A stretch of DNA of 64,000 bases from Hymenolepis diminuta (Eukaryota; Platyhelminthes; Cestoda; Cyclophyllidea; Hymenolepididae). The stretch covers positions 1 through 64,000 of the forward strand of contig CAADRB010000062.1 of the NCBI GenBank assembly GCA_900708905.1, read 5' to 3'. The notes beneath the pieces are model-generated. The model saw nothing but the letters and a program-made list of their open reading frames with translations. It was not told where the DNA came from and ran no database searches. This document shows, piece by piece, positions 35,685 through 49,000 of this stretch. The position numbers were made by a program, and so were the translations under genes. Numbering within the stretch: position 1 is the stretch's first letter; each line of letters opens with the position of its first letter.

Positions 35685-38537
35685 GTATGCGCAGCTTGTC
35701 TCAGGATAGCGGTCTAGCTACCTGAACGTACCTTATTAGTATTGTCACAGAGACTTCTATTCAATGAATAAGGTCGTTTATTACAAATAATATGATAACA
35801 AAGAAAATTTTATCAATATGCCTGTCTAAATTGTGAAAAGAGATAAAAAGGGCATATCATCTCGTTAGATTAGATAATTTAAGCAAATCGTGTCCGAAAT
35901 CAAGGGAGATTTTAGATTATTTTAAAGCCTGTCAAAGACTGATTTGTCAACAATAAGCCCATCAGCAAAATATCCTAATTGATTCTAGATTGCTTTAAAG
36001 TTTTGCTTTAGTGTTTCTTATAGACATAAAAGAAAAACAGAAATCATGCTAAGCGTGTGAAGTAATGGTTAAATAAGTACCGACTATTCTTTTAAAAATA
36101 ATTAAAAGCACTTCAAACAAGTTAGAAATGGAATAAACAACATTATATAAGATACCTTTAGAAAATTGTTACCATTTATATGCTTGCGAAGATTAACATA
36201 AAAAGGACTAGATAATAAAGAATGTTTATGAAGTTTAGATAAATTACAATAATCCAGGAATTGAAATTTTAAATGGATTTAATTTCTTCTGCTACTGATC
36301 TTCTCTATATAAAAATTCTCTCTTAGCTATTTTCTGTCATTCTTAGTCGGAATATTTTTGCATCTTTCAGACATATAATGAGGGAAAAAGTTACAAAATA
36401 TTTGCAAACTAGAATATTAAGTCAATATGAAAAATAAATACAATAAAGTATTTAGCCCCTACTTTCTTTTATATGAAATGCAGTGAAGAAACAAATGATA
36501 CAATGTATTTTCTCAACTATTTGCGGTGGGAATGAAAAGTAATTCATTATGCCGGTTTTCAAATGCTCAAGCAGCTGTCGAGTTATCTGCACCCTATGAA
36601 GCTGGATAATTAGTTATTCGGGTAAAAGAGTGTGATTGGTTATCACCGACTTACAGGCTTAGGCCATCAAATCTGCTTCATAAAATTCATGACCACACGT
36701 TTTCTAGTCATGTCCCGAGGGTTTGTCTAAACTGTTAGCAAATGTTTGTTCATTGAGTTTCAAATAATGGAGCTCAAATAAAACTCCGCGTGTTGCGCAT
36801 TTTCCTGATGCCCCATCATTTTTAGAAAAAAAATTTAATATAAATTGCCTAATTTTAAATGAAAAATAAATATAAACCACTTTCCTGATTAATTTAAAAA
36901 CATCTTTTTCTCTTTTTGCCCTTATCATTTCATTATATGCATCGGGTATTTCATAAAACTAAAGGTTCAAAATTTTAAGTGGCTTTGGTTGGTCTGCATA
37001 CACTTAAGCTTTACTCGGTCAGCAAAATATAGAATAAATAGAAACCACTATTTTATGCCGGCACTACTAAGTTTTTGGGCTTCTATTTCAGAAAATCTGC
37101 ACAGATGGGAAACATAAAGTGATACCAACAATATAGGAAGGATAAGCAAATAAGGAATCGTTTGAAACCTGGTTGCCTTTAGTATAATTTTCAGAAATTT
37201 GTGGAAGATTTGAAAAGATGAAATTGAAACGTATTTCAGAAAAAAAATGGCAGTTGTTGAGTGTGATGTCCTTACCTTTAAAGTGAATTACTCAAACTAT
37301 ACAGAGTTAGCCCGTTTCAAAATATGCAGCCAGCATTCCAGTAAATATATTGTCAAGCGTATTATTGACTTAAATTTCAATCATAAAGGTGCATTTTATG
37401 CTGATGGAGAGTCTAAAATATTTCATGATCTTCTTTAACTCAAATTCGTGAAATGAATTATTTTCAAATTAAAATGATCACTCACTGTGTATAGCCAACA
37501 TTACAGTTAGGTATCTTTGTTGACAGAATTTCCTTGGCAATTTTAAGCAAATAAGCAATCAACAATTTTTTCAAAAATGTTAATCTAGTAGATTCATTGC
37601 TAAGCTATGTATTGATGTTAAATTACTAAGAACTTATTAGAGAAAACAGCACATAAACATGAAATTTTTACTAGGCTCTAAGATTTCATTTTCGGTCAAG
37701 CCACTGAAGAGAACACAATTAAAATTATCATATCTGAAATTTAGACTAGCAAATTGGACATTCAGAAACAAGCCTCTTATGGTGATTTGAATAAACCAGC
37801 ACATATGCAGGAGAACTCAGTTTTCTAATTTGTCTAATCTGTAGAAATTGGAGTTTAGTAGCAATCCTAAGATAGATATGAGACTATCCATGAGATTTAG
37901 CTAATCGTGAAGAGTTTAGGTTATTCCTGCAACCTGTCAGAAATTTTAACAAAATTGTTCTCTCGCAGCTCTTCAAAGAAAATTTAAATAGAAAACTAAA
38001 TGACCAAATTTTACGGCAACTAATAGATGCACTAAAATGTCTCCCCATACTCCCTCTCCTTATTTGGTTAAGTCATCACAGAACAACTAGATTTACTTGT
38101 TCGTTATCAGATTAGATAGATGGGGACATATTACTTCAAATGTCTGGGAGTCAAGACTTCCAAATCTGATGTCTTCTCATAATTAAAGGTTTTAATCAAA
38201 TAGCTGTATATTTTTTTAACGCGTTGACTATCAAATGCAAATAAGTATCAGTTATTTATATAAAATTACTATTATCAAATAATAGTAGTTTCGTGTGTTC
38301 AAGCCTCTCACGAAATAATATTCATCAGTATAAGTAACGGGGATCAGAAGGATACCGCTTTATTCTCCACATTATAAAGTACCTAATTACATTCTCTTAA
38401 TTATCTCTCCCCATTCCTGTACTAAGCTAATGCGGTCGAGTAGGTTTGCCTGCTAGAAACAAAGTTTGCGCACATTTATAAGGAACCTCACATCTTAAAT
38501 TCAGCATGCATCTCCCCGAGAAGTGAGCAGAGATAAA

Positions 38538-41210
38538 ATGCCACGACATCGTAATTGTTCTTCTTTAGATTCTTCATCCTCTGACTCCTCTTTCAGCTCC
38601 TCCGATTCCAACTCCAATTCTAGCTGCGATTACCGTAAGCTGAAATCCTATTCCCATTTATATACTATCTCACTTGACAATTTTAAAATAGTCAATAGCC
38701 ATCTATCTTATCGTTAAGGTCAATTATTGGTACATAAAAATTATTGCAACAGATTGTAACTTCTCAGACTTATTGTGTGAAATCCTTAGATTCAGACTCA
38801 AGCGGTAGTTTTTATGAGTCCATTTCTTCTTTCCTCGTCAGTTTCCCTATCGCCTAACATCACTAACTAAAAGTAGTTAATAGTGATCCATCCATTTTAT
38901 AAGGATGGTTTCTGGTGCTGAAATAATTTTAGTAGATTGTATAGCTTCAGATTTATTTGTTAAATTCTTAGAACAAAACTTCGGCAGTGATTATGATGAA
39001 TTTAAGTCACTTTCCCGTGCATTTCATAAATTTAAATTTACCAGCGTCGATTTAGTTACTAAAATATAAATGGGTTTGTCTTGAGAAGAACCGTAATTCT
39101 TCTTGATTATATTAATTATAACTTATAATAAGACAAATTTGCCGATATTCATTACAGTAAACTATAAACCCTCTCCTCCTAGAATCAAGAAAAGATCTGG
39201 TTAAGTCTTCTGTTAGCGTTCAGTGTAAATCACTGCCTACAGTTCCATAATTCTAAGGAAATCTGATTAATCAAATGGTCGTAAAAATGAAAGCAAGAAT
39301 TTCTCTTGTACAACGACCTTCATCTTTAAATCGAATCGCTAGAATTAGAAAAGTTATAGTCTAAATTAGAGAATGACGCGTTGAATTTTAACCAATGTTT
39401 ACCAAATTCATAACTCGTCATCATTATATGTAACATTATTTGTTTTCACCTGTGTCTAATAATTTTTGTTTAAATAAAACTTTGATCTTTTGACAGAAAC
39501 TTAGTCGTAGTTCTGACTCATCACTTAAGCCCGCATTAAATCATTGATGAACAGTATAGTATATTGTCTTCAAATCCGTTTCCTGCGCAGTGATGAGCAT
39601 GTGGAATTTGAAGTTTTCTAACAAGCTTGTTCTTAACCTGTCCTTTCAATTACTAACTTATAACTGTTAACATAAAGAGTTTCAGCTGATTTAATAGAGA
39701 ACGCCATTCTAAAAAGGCTTTTTAAATCTAAAAGCCACAGAATTATGAGATGATCCACTTCATTTAAAATAATGCAGAACCCTGAGCGGATTTAATGTTT
39801 TCTGATAACGAGATTTTGAAAAGACTTCATGCTTCATATGAATGAGTAGAAATTTCAAACTATTTGCTAATCAGAATAAACGTATACATTAAATGTCAGT
39901 CAGAATATGATCTTTATATTCAAAAGTAATCGTTTGACCATATTTTAACTTTCCATCTAGCTTAAATATTTCGCCCATTTCCATTTAAGGCGTTTTAACA
40001 ACTTTATTTCAATTGTTTTATTGATTTTTTAGAAAAATACAAATCCTATAGAACCTGTAAGTTAATTATCATTTGGTGCATTTTTACGACAAATATTTAG
40101 TCATTTTATTTACTATTATCGTTACGTTCTACACCTATTTATTTTTTTAAATAAAACATTTTAAATAAAATTACTTTCCATAACTTTTAGACTACAAAAA
40201 GGGAAATGAAGTTGTAACAGAGAGAGGATATTGGAAAAAAACTATCACCATATATGAAGATAAACAGAAACATCCATCACGAATTTGTGAGAGGGTATGC
40301 AAAGGAGACGGAATTTGCCAGAAGGACCTTTGCTCGGAAGCGCGATCTTGTTCCAGACACAGACCCAACTGTCAAAGAGTCCAAAAGTCGAGTAAGTCAA
40401 TGATTATCATATTGCAGTTGGCAATTTCAGATTATCAGTCATTATTAGTTGAATTTAAGAATGTCTCAGTTGTTGAATAATTAAATAAGTAACAGAGCAG
40501 TCAGAATTTAACTTTTTACTTTGAAGCGTTTGGAACACTTTTGGATAATGATATTTTCAAAGTAAGCCAAGATAAACGGATTTCTTATGTACCAATTTTA
40601 AGAAATTTGAAATTTATATTGGTTTCCCAGTTGAATCGAATAAAGCAATTTAATTAAAAATTAAATTGGAAATCTGCTGATGGCTTATTTGTTGTTAGTA
40701 GAGATTTTTGAATGGGACAAATAGGGTAGGTCTAATAATTTGATACATTCTGCAGCCAAAACGATGAGGATCTATTTTACCAAATCATTCATTAAAATTA
40801 GCAAAATTCAAAGAGACGCTGACAAAATAAATTGGCAAATCCTCCTTGAATCCGAATTCTCGGAATCTAACAGTTATTCGATCTGAAGTGCTAAATGCTC
40901 TAAATGATCCAAGGTTTTCCGCTTAAGAAAAATTGTTACATATTAACGATTTACTTCGAATGTTATTTTTAGAATTTCGAAACGTCCATTTCCGTACGAT
41001 AGTAGCAAGTGGAGATTGTAAGTGATATTTACACTTCATTAACTCTTTACATAATAAAATTATTTTTTATAGGTTGCGGAAAAGTTCATACATATTCCAA
41101 ATACTACTTAATTCTCGTAAGTAATAGGTTTTCTGCTTTTTAAATTCGGGTTGCAAGAAAAACAATAATTTTTCATCTCTTTCAAGAATACGCTTAATTC
41201 CAAGGGATAA
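38538..41210 (+). CDS. gene 3: acidic Ser-rich start, Cys-rich core
   Basis: Exons: 38538-38634 (97 nt), 40033-40056 (24), 40191-40391 (201), 40973-41017 (45), 41073-41116 (44) and 41187-41210 (24, with TAA). Junctions are phase 1 up to the 44-nt exon, which shifts to phase 0 before the last exon. The total is 435 nt, or 144 aa. The N-terminus reads MPRHRNC and then a Ser/Asp/Asn tract. The 67-codon third exon carries six cysteines spaced C-x3-C-x5-C-x4-C-x5-C-x6-C among basic residues. A further CC pair comes from the fifth exon, and the end is NTLNSKG. Neither the cysteine pattern nor the rest matches a family I know. No signal peptide is seen if the ATG at 38538 is used; an in-frame acceptor at 38519-38520 would instead make this exon internal (38521-38634, 114 nt, phase 1). 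Weak extra exons at 38790 and 38972 are described separately. Confidence 0.65.
38665..39020 (+). repeat. tandem duplicated units after gene 3 exon 1
   Basis: Two neighbouring stretches of about 183 nt resemble each other. AGATTGTAACTTCTCAGACT at 38751 matches AGATTGTATAGCTTCAGAT at 38934, each followed by a CTTAG acceptor at 38789 and 38971. After the acceptors both read a Ser/Asp/Tyr-rich frame in phase 1. The second copy can end at a phase-1 donor (38972-39016, 45 nt). The first has a 2-nt length difference, or stops after 15 nt (38790-38804). They look like duplicated small exons, at least one decayed. Confidence 0.4.
40191..40391 (+). CDS. six-cysteine exon of gene 3
   Basis: Runs from a TTTTAG acceptor at 40190 to a GTAAGT donor at 40392, 67 codons in phase 1. 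The first half is a Lys/Tyr-rich segment (for example GYWKKTITIYEDKQKHPS). The second half holds the six cysteines, so it could be a small disulfide- or metal-bound module. The spacing does not fit EGF, Kunitz, ShK or classical zinc-finger patterns. Confidence 0.7.
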
Positions 41211-41600
41211 CAAACAAATGTCTGACGTTTTTCGAAAGAATTATATTATTATTTTAATTTTCTTAGTGAAATCAATGTACTTATTACCTTTATTTCAACT
41301 TGAGTAATTATAGTAATGGATATCCCATATTCATGCCAAGATAATGAATTAATATTCCTTCATTATCACTTTGGTTGATCTTTTATTGCAAAATGCCCCA
41401 ATTTTATTACATTTCTTATTATTCCATCCCCATTTGAGGAACTTAATCTAAATTAATAACGCAAAGAAAGGGTAAAATAATTGTGTTTTACTTCTGATAA
41501 GTAAGTTCTCAGCATAATTATGCAATGTTTCCCCATTAAGAAAGTATTTTAATGCCAGAATGGATATTATTTATTAGTAGCCGATTAATAGTTATAAAAT

Positions 41601-41606
41601 AATAAA
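41601..41606 (+). terminator. possible poly(A) signal of gene 3
   Basis: AATAAA about 390 nt after the gene 3 stop, in a local AATAAAATAAA context. Its use is uncertain. Confidence 0.3.
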
Positions 41607-42464
41607 ATAAACGTCACTATATGATGTTAATTTGCCGTCGCTCAGGATTTGTTCCTCTTTTATTTTTGCCAACTATGGCAACACGAAAAACTTTAAAAGT
41701 TTAAAATATTCCACTAAGAGATGAATTGGGGGCCAAAAAGAGCAAGCAATGAAGTCAGGTTTTAAAGAGCCCTATTTTATTTGACTCATAAGAGGTAAAA
41801 TTCACTGTTTGATATTCAAGTGTTCCAAACCCAAGTTTTCACCATTTGATCACATGTTCACCATATTTAAAGCTCATTGGTGAGTTGACTTAATTAAATG
41901 GCTGATCATGACTCTTTAATTTATGAGCAGGCAGACAAGACTAGTAAAGGAATTTTGAGCATAGAGGAGATTAGTACAGTTCACTCAAGGGGAAATCTAA
42001 TGATAATATTCTACAACGGCCACTTTAAAATTCCCAAATCAGAAATCAGGAATTAGAAGTAGGCTAAATTATATAGTAAAATATCAGTCGATGTTCTTGA
42101 GAGAGGGATAGAGAGGAGGACGAAGATCAGCAGAAAAAAAAGGGAAAAAACCAGGTACATTTAAACTTGCGTATATAGATAAATTAAGTGAGTCACCATG
42201 GGGCAGAGCTAAGTGAAATCAATTGATCTATAGCCATCCGCTGCGCCTTGCGCATATAAGAGAGAAAAAAGTGGTTACACTCGGTTTGCGCAAGCACTTG
42301 GAAGCAGAAATAAGGCAGTTCAAAAATGTTTAAATTACCACGTGGTTTAAAGATAATTTCGGGGAGCCTATGGATAATAGACATCCAACTTTTAACATAC
42401 TAATTTCATTTGTCGGTTTGAATGTTTGGATAATATTTACAGTTCTATCTGACATTTGAATTAA

Positions 42465-42698
42465 ATGAATTTCACCTCTCCTACTTTTTTAATGTTAGCA
42501 GTGATGAATATGATGATAACTTTTACAAAATTGCCACAATTGATTTCAAAAGTTCACTTAAAAGTGTTGAAGATTCAGAATACTAACATTTTGCGGAAAG
42601 GAGAAGTTACAACGCTGAACTTAGGAAAGTATTGCAATAACAGCAAAACAGTCATTCAATGTATAAAGAAGAGGGAATCTATTAGATGTTCAGAATGA
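42465..42698 (+). CDS. possible small protein, 77 codons
   Basis: ATG opens a frame with a Met/Leu/Thr-rich hydrophobic start (MNFTSPTFLMLAVMNMM), followed by a Lys/Asn/Ser-rich part with three Cys near the end, and TGA. The same frame can also be entered in phase 1 from an acceptor at 42500-42501 after a run of T, making it a terminal exon. Either way the length is within reach of chance. The product is not recognised. Confidence 0.22.
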   Translation: MNFTSPTFLMLAVMNMMITFTKLPQLISKVHLKVLKIQNTNILRKGEVTTLNLGKYCNNSKTVIQCIKKRESIRCSE

Positions 42699-42699
42699 A

Positions 42700-42820
42700 T
42701 TAAGGTATCATAACAGATTAACCTCACCGTTTTTTATTTGGGTTATAAACTTCCGAATTAATAGGTAGTTCACTTCTTCATAATCCAAAATTTAGGTTTC
42801 ATGATTTGAACCTTGGATAT
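42700..42820. repeat. dispersed repeat family R1, copy 3 (partial)
   Basis: GAATTAATAGGTAGTTCAC followed by AATCCAAAATTTAGGTTTCAT follows the order seen in the other R1 copies. It is shorter and more diverged. Confidence 0.35.
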
Positions 42821-45802
42821 CTAGCAAGTTAATGTATATTATGTTCCTTGTTTTTTCGTATTTTAGTGAGTCTGAATGGTTGGTCTTATCATCCGACCCA
42901 ATTTTATAAACTTTAATTATCAAGAGTGTTATCAACATGCATTTCACATTACAAAACTTTCTTGAATTCAACCATAGATCCCGAAATCTAAATGAAAAGG
43001 AATATTCAATAGCTGAATGAGTACTTTTTGTTCCACTATCCACAAATTGCACATTCACGCAAAATTATTGGTAATATTTCTCATTGCAAAAGAATTTTTT
43101 GTGTTTAGCTCTCCATATCATTATTCAGATAATAATATATACTATTACTATCAGTTTTAATTATGGGAATGCATCAGAATAAACGGAATATCAGGCAAGT
43201 TCAATAAGATGCAAAAACGGAATGGGCACAATAATAGGTAGGTTATAAAGTAAGATCTTCAGAGGTCTTTTTTTAATTCAGAAACATTTATTTTTGCATT
43301 TGTTCTAAATGGGAAGAGTCCAGTTTGTGATAATCCAGTGTTCTGTCTTCATCAATGGACTCCCAGGTTCAAGGATGAGGTTATACATATTATATTTATA
43401 TCTATTTGATTGGCTTATTTAGTTTCATGGTTGGTTATGGCACTCCAATTTACCTGTAACATTTTATAACCTAGAGAAGGCACCTGAGACAAGCAGTTAT
43501 GCATTTGACGGCATAAAATTCGCTACAGTTCAATTTGGATGAACTCAGGTAAATTCAGAAAGCTTAAGTAATTGCACAACAATTCAAATGATCAAATAAA
43601 GTTCAATGCAAACATTTGCGTAAAACTTTGATTTTCTGATTTTGCACTTTTGACTCTCTATACTTAGCTAACTCGACTTCTCACTGAACAAGAAATAACG
43701 AATAGCTAAGTTTTCGTAGCCAATAGAAGCAGAAATCTGGCTAGCTTTTATCAAACTATATTGTTATTTGAGTTAAATAATGACGCAGGCGTTACAAGAT
43801 TATACTATATTTTCTTATTAAATAAAATTTCAACCGGAAATGTATTACAAACACTGTTATAAATTACAAACAAACATATTTTTATCAAAATACTTTTACT
43901 AAAGCCAAATGATGCATTATACTACTTATTCTTGTCAGTTGAAAATTTTCAAGAGAATTAAAGAAGAGTCAAAAATTTCTGGAGGCTTGGTAGTAGCTTA
44001 ACAGGCTTTCAATGCTAAAATAATTTACAAGAACATCAACTGATGTGACGAATACCACTACACTAGGAAGATACTCACATGGCGAAGCGCTTATCATTTT
44101 AATTAGATTAAGACACCCCACTGAATATCAGTGACTTAATTTCAGAAATTTGCACTCATATTTTAATTTGAAGATGGTGCATATTTAAATCATGAACTTA
44201 AAGAAAATAATCCCAAAGGGTAAGTGCCAAGGCTACAAGAGTTCAGCTTGAGTGAACACTAGTGAGTTCTGCTATTTGAAATAAGTTAGAACTACTCTGC
44301 TATTACGACAGTTGAAAGAACAGAAAATGAAAGTAGCGCCATAATCTTATCTCTTATACAAATTTAAGTCTGGTATGCGTTTTCTTTACCGATGAATTTA
44401 AAGTAGACTGGGAGTGCGAGATTAAGAAAACACCGATAAATTTAAATTAGCGCTTATTATAAGTTCACTTGCTCACCTTGTAAACTAATCTCCATCTTCA
44501 ACTGAAGCTCTCTCAATCTAGTGGTTTTAAGACTAAAATTCCCCACTTTTCCATTCTCTTTCCCCTGGTAAGTATTATACTGAAAGCTATTTATGCCAAT
44601 CCTAATCATACATTTAATAATAACTTTTATTCAGTTGGATTTAAAACATATTGACCAGGTATTTAATATAAGTGTTTACAAAATAAGGGATTTATTGAGA
44701 AATTATAATACTGTGACAGTTTTCAATACTAGGAATTTTAGTGAGTCTTCGCGTTTTCTGAGATATTTAAGTTACACCACTGAAGGTTTAAAAATTCCAA
44801 AAAATATTTTACAACAGCATCAAAATTATTCATTTCTTCTTGTAAAACACGATTGTTTTATCCAATAAAAATGTAGAGTGACATCAAGCAAATTTTAACA
44901 TATTTTTATGACTTCTCAAATGTGTGACTTACCTCACGCAGTTTTCTATAAAGTTTTTAAATCCTACTCACTTATCAGATAAAAAATTACTATCCATTTT
45001 TATTTGTGCCTATGATATTGATTTTCCATGACACAGTAAAAGGATCTTACAATTTTTGAGCATGAGAGATATCCAAACATGTAGAAAGGGTAAGATCGTT
45101 TAGCTGTAAGAGAGAATAGGAGCAGTAGAACTGAAAGTCATGAATTCGTCTAGGTTCTAGAATCCTCGAGCCAACTGCATGTTTAGTCTAAAATTCGATC
45201 AGAACTGCCTCATCTTTTTGTCATTTTTATTGGAAAATTCTGAAGGACAATATCTTATGTAATTTCGCAGTCATCTTCCTTTCGTATAATTCTTATAGCA
45301 CTCATTAGCAGAAAAAAACGATATCTAACACAAAGCAGATCATTTTGAATTTGTAGTGTTTGATGCACCAGTTTCATTTTTACATGAGTAGATGAAATCA
45401 AGAATCAGTACATTCTCGTTTAAGCACACCTTTTAGGTGTGGTCGATATCCGATAACACGAGTAGGAGAATTCTCTGTACTATTCGGCACCCGGATTTCG
45501 AATTTGTTCTCACCGAACACCTACTTAGTGTCCGACTTAACTCATCTTTTGTGTGTGTAGGCGGACATTTAGAGTTGCCTAATTTCGGTAGGTAGAATTT
45601 TAATAGCATTTCGACTAGTATATCAACTTCCCTGTTGAGATTTTCCCATGGATTTAATAGTCTCTTTAAGAATTGTGCAGCGAGGTTTCTAGAATAGATT
45701 CTTTCTGCCACTACTTTAAAATTTATTTGCCTTTTTGTAACTGAAGCTCAGTTGTGTTCTGAATGATCCTTAAACTATCAACATTCACCTTACTCTATGC
45801 AG

Positions 45803-46070
45803 CTGTGGACAAACTCAATGGTAAATAAAGGTGTTAAAACTTCCTGTAAGCAATTAGTGTTATGTGTGACCATTTTGACTTCATCAACTCTAGAACATTT
45901 TATGCTTTATTCAGTCTTCGGTCTCTTAACTCTGGTTTGGGATTTGTCGTCTCGTGTCTCATACATTAATCACATTTTTCAAGTACAACAAAATTTGGAA
46001 TGAATAAAATTCACATATTGCTACTCCTTTTGCAGATTACTCATTCGATTTTGAGCGAACCATTGAATAA
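45803..46070 (+). CDS. gene 4: possible 3' end of a micro-exon gene
   Basis: Two exons fit together. The first is 18 nt, 45803-45820, after the good acceptor TACTCTATGCAG and before an ATG/GTAAAT donor, phase 1 on both sides (VDKLN). The second is terminal, 46036-46070, after CTACTCCTTTTGCAG, phase 1, reading DYSFDFERTIE then TAA. The intron is 215 nt. Both acceptors are the strongest type seen in this window. The upstream exons were not found. The alternative is an internal 36-nt phase-0 exon at the second site. Confidence 0.35.
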
Positions 46071-49000
46071 CGTAATCAAATCATTTGAAAAGGTTTAAAA
46101 TGAAAATTCCTCAACCATCTTAGCTGACTATTAATATGCACTTACCTGAACGACATAAAAACACCTGCCTAATGTGCTCGTTTGAAAGTCTTACGTCGTG
46201 AGTCTGATACCTATCAATGCACACTCATCTGAGCGGTATGACCAGCGGCATTAGTTAATTTTAATTAATGAAGAGAGTGGCAGAATTCACGTTTCTCCTC
46301 TAAGCGGCTCCATGAAGCTTTTCTTCTGCCCAAAGGGGGAATCGAAAAATTCTTTCCTTAATGCTGCCGTGCACTATACTAGCATTTAAATAACCTTATT
46401 ATAGTTGTCCTAAAAGTAAATTTTCTAATCTTTTTACTATAATGTATGGTCAGCCCACCGTTAGAAAACACGCTACATTTGCTCAGACCCCAAGGAGAGA
46501 GAACGCCAGCCGGATCAGATGTTAACTGAATCGATCTATGATCTATTAATACCCTTGTGTGGGTTGGCCTAAGATGATTAGTTCAGTCATTAAGAGTTGC
46601 TTGACTTTAAATCCGATACGGCAGAATGCAATTGGTCAAATGACGTACCAAAGGACTTATGAAGTGACATGGAAGTGAGATAGCAATGACATAGCAATGA
46701 TTCTGGACTTCTGGTGCATGATAAAACATTGTTTCACCTACGTATCACATTCTTAGAAACTAATTAACTTAAACTTCGCAATGAGAACATAATTACTAAC
46801 TCGGTATTGAATATTACTTAAAGATTATTATTATCAAATATTGTTAGAGCATTGTTATTGAGTATAACGAGCAAGATGTATCTGTTATGATAATGTCACC
46901 GACGAAGAAAATATTTTTATACTCAATTATTACAATATTGTTATTATTGAATCATTTTGATCGACATTTTAGGCGTCATATAGAATAATGCAATAATGAT
47001 TATTAAGCAAAATTTTATTTTTTTCTCTTTGAACAGACTTTTATTATACTTAACGTATTTATTAATAGATTAATTGTTTTGGTACAAATATTAGTTTTGT
47101 GCTTTTGGTTCTGAGAATTAAAACGCTCTTATACCAGGCAATTTTTTCGACATTTATGTGGTCAGCTATGACAGAAATTAAAATTTTCCCATGAACTAAC
47201 ATAAATATTTACTTTTTTCTGCAGTCACATGTATTTCAACTAGACTTAAAATTAAGAAAATGCAAATGAATGCAAACAATTACTTTTGGAGAGCAACATT
47301 TATTCATTTACCAAGAAAACTTTGTTCCAATCGAACGCTAAGGACAAAGTGATCCCAGCCACACATAAAGCTATGTTGAAATTTTGGCTTCAACACTGAA
47401 TCCTTCAATTTGCCTTTCTCTTCCTTTTATTAATTGTTGCATTGAAGATTATGTAGCCCCTGTCCAATTCGTTTAAAATTTGAATTTTGTTTATTAAATC
47501 TTTCCAGAAAATCCAATTTACCATAGCTCCGTCAAGGCTAACTAAAGACAAGTTATTTTCAAGAACGAAGTGGGAAAAGCTATTAAGGGAAATCTTCCCT
47601 TTCTGGAATTAATTATTTTAAATTGAAATCTACCTTCTTCAATGTATTAAATTTTTAAAATAAGCCAAATTTTTGTTCAAAAACTATTCTGAAAGCAAAT
47701 TTACTAAATTCACGAAAATACTACACTAATAGAAACAATATTGTCATTTGTTGTTTGATCCTTCTTGAAAAATTATCCTGAACAAAACATTTATAAAAAC
47801 AATTATTAAGGAAGAAATTTTATTTATTTTGCCTTAACTTTTACCAGGTCATAACAATTTCTCATTCGAGTGGAACTCCTGACTGTAATTAAAAGACAGC
47901 ATCACTTTTATCCCATTTCTTATTTTTCACATTTAACAAGCAAACAATTAGCATATTTGTTTATTTAATGAGAATTTAAGAAGAAATGGCTACGTATATT
48001 AGGCGGAGTATGGAAAGTCTTTTATTAATTTTATCGGCGAAGTCTAGGAATGTTAGTGTTATACCAACTACGCTTCAGCTACGAGCTTGGATCATCATGA
48101 GATAATCTCGCTGTTGAATAATTTACAGTTAAATTCCAAATTGAAGAAACGATATAGAACCATCACGAAGTCTATATAATCGATTAAATTTTTTTGCCGT
48201 AGTTATTGGGGAATACCTGCAAAACCTTAGAGGATCCCAGAGGGAAGGCGTCTTGCCTAAAGCTCATCTTACTGTGTCAGTTGTTGCTATTTAGATAACT
48301 ATAAGAAATATACCTGACAACAAGAAGAAAACATTCCTATTTCTTATCATTGTGTCTCAAAAGTGTATCACATGGCTGCCGCAAGTTGGACACATAAATG
48401 TGAAGCTTTCAATATTAGGACTATCTTTAAGTAAAGAGGGTAAAATCTGAAGATTTTGGATTTCTGATAAGCGCTATTTACGATTTTACACAGCGTCTCT
48501 GAAACCCTCATGGCTAGAGAAATGGGAGAACATTATTTTCACCTGAAAAAATGACGAATGCATAGACTTAAAAATAAAACTATAGTTTAGAGTAATTTTT
48601 ATTTGGCATTCAAACATTTTGTACTTTGCACAGTTTTTCTTAAATCTAGGAAATGTGCGAATTTATAAGTCCGGATGGTGGCACTATGTAAAAAATTCAG
48701 AGATTAATAGTAATTTTTTATGTTAGATTTCATCTGCGATAATTTTAGTCATAAATTTCAAGCCAAATGAAATAGTATAAACTGGATATGAAATGTGTTC
48801 TTAATAAAATGTCATTTTATTGATACAAATAGTAGGCAAAATTTTACTCGGACAAACGGTACACAGTTGTGAGTACATAATTTGGAAAAGATTAGGGCAT
48901 TTGGTCCATGGGGTTCAAGATTTTACTTCTTCACTACGCAACCAGAATAATTTGAGCAAGTTTCCTAAACGGTACTTCATGGGTTGGTATAGAATTTATT

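Larger units (their letters stand above)
35359..38537. other. spacer between genes 2 and 3
   Basis: AT-rich sequence with only weak candidates: a possible first exon at 35657-35684 and a 63-codon frame at 37247-37438 with no recognisable product. If gene 3 starts further upstream than modelled, its first exon could be in this stretch. Confidence 0.3.
41211..45802. other. spacer upstream of possible gene 4
   Basis: Holds R1 copy 3 and weak frames at 42465-42698 (77 codons) and 44593-44868 (91 codons). The missing 5' exons of gene 4 should lie here. A 21-nt phase-1 candidate at 43475-43495 has a good acceptor but a poor GTTATG donor. Confidence 0.3.

Noticed and set aside
42131..42154. A 24-nt Lys-rich phase-1 exon
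   Set aside because: The sequence upstream is purine-rich with no pyrimidine tract, so no credible acceptor.
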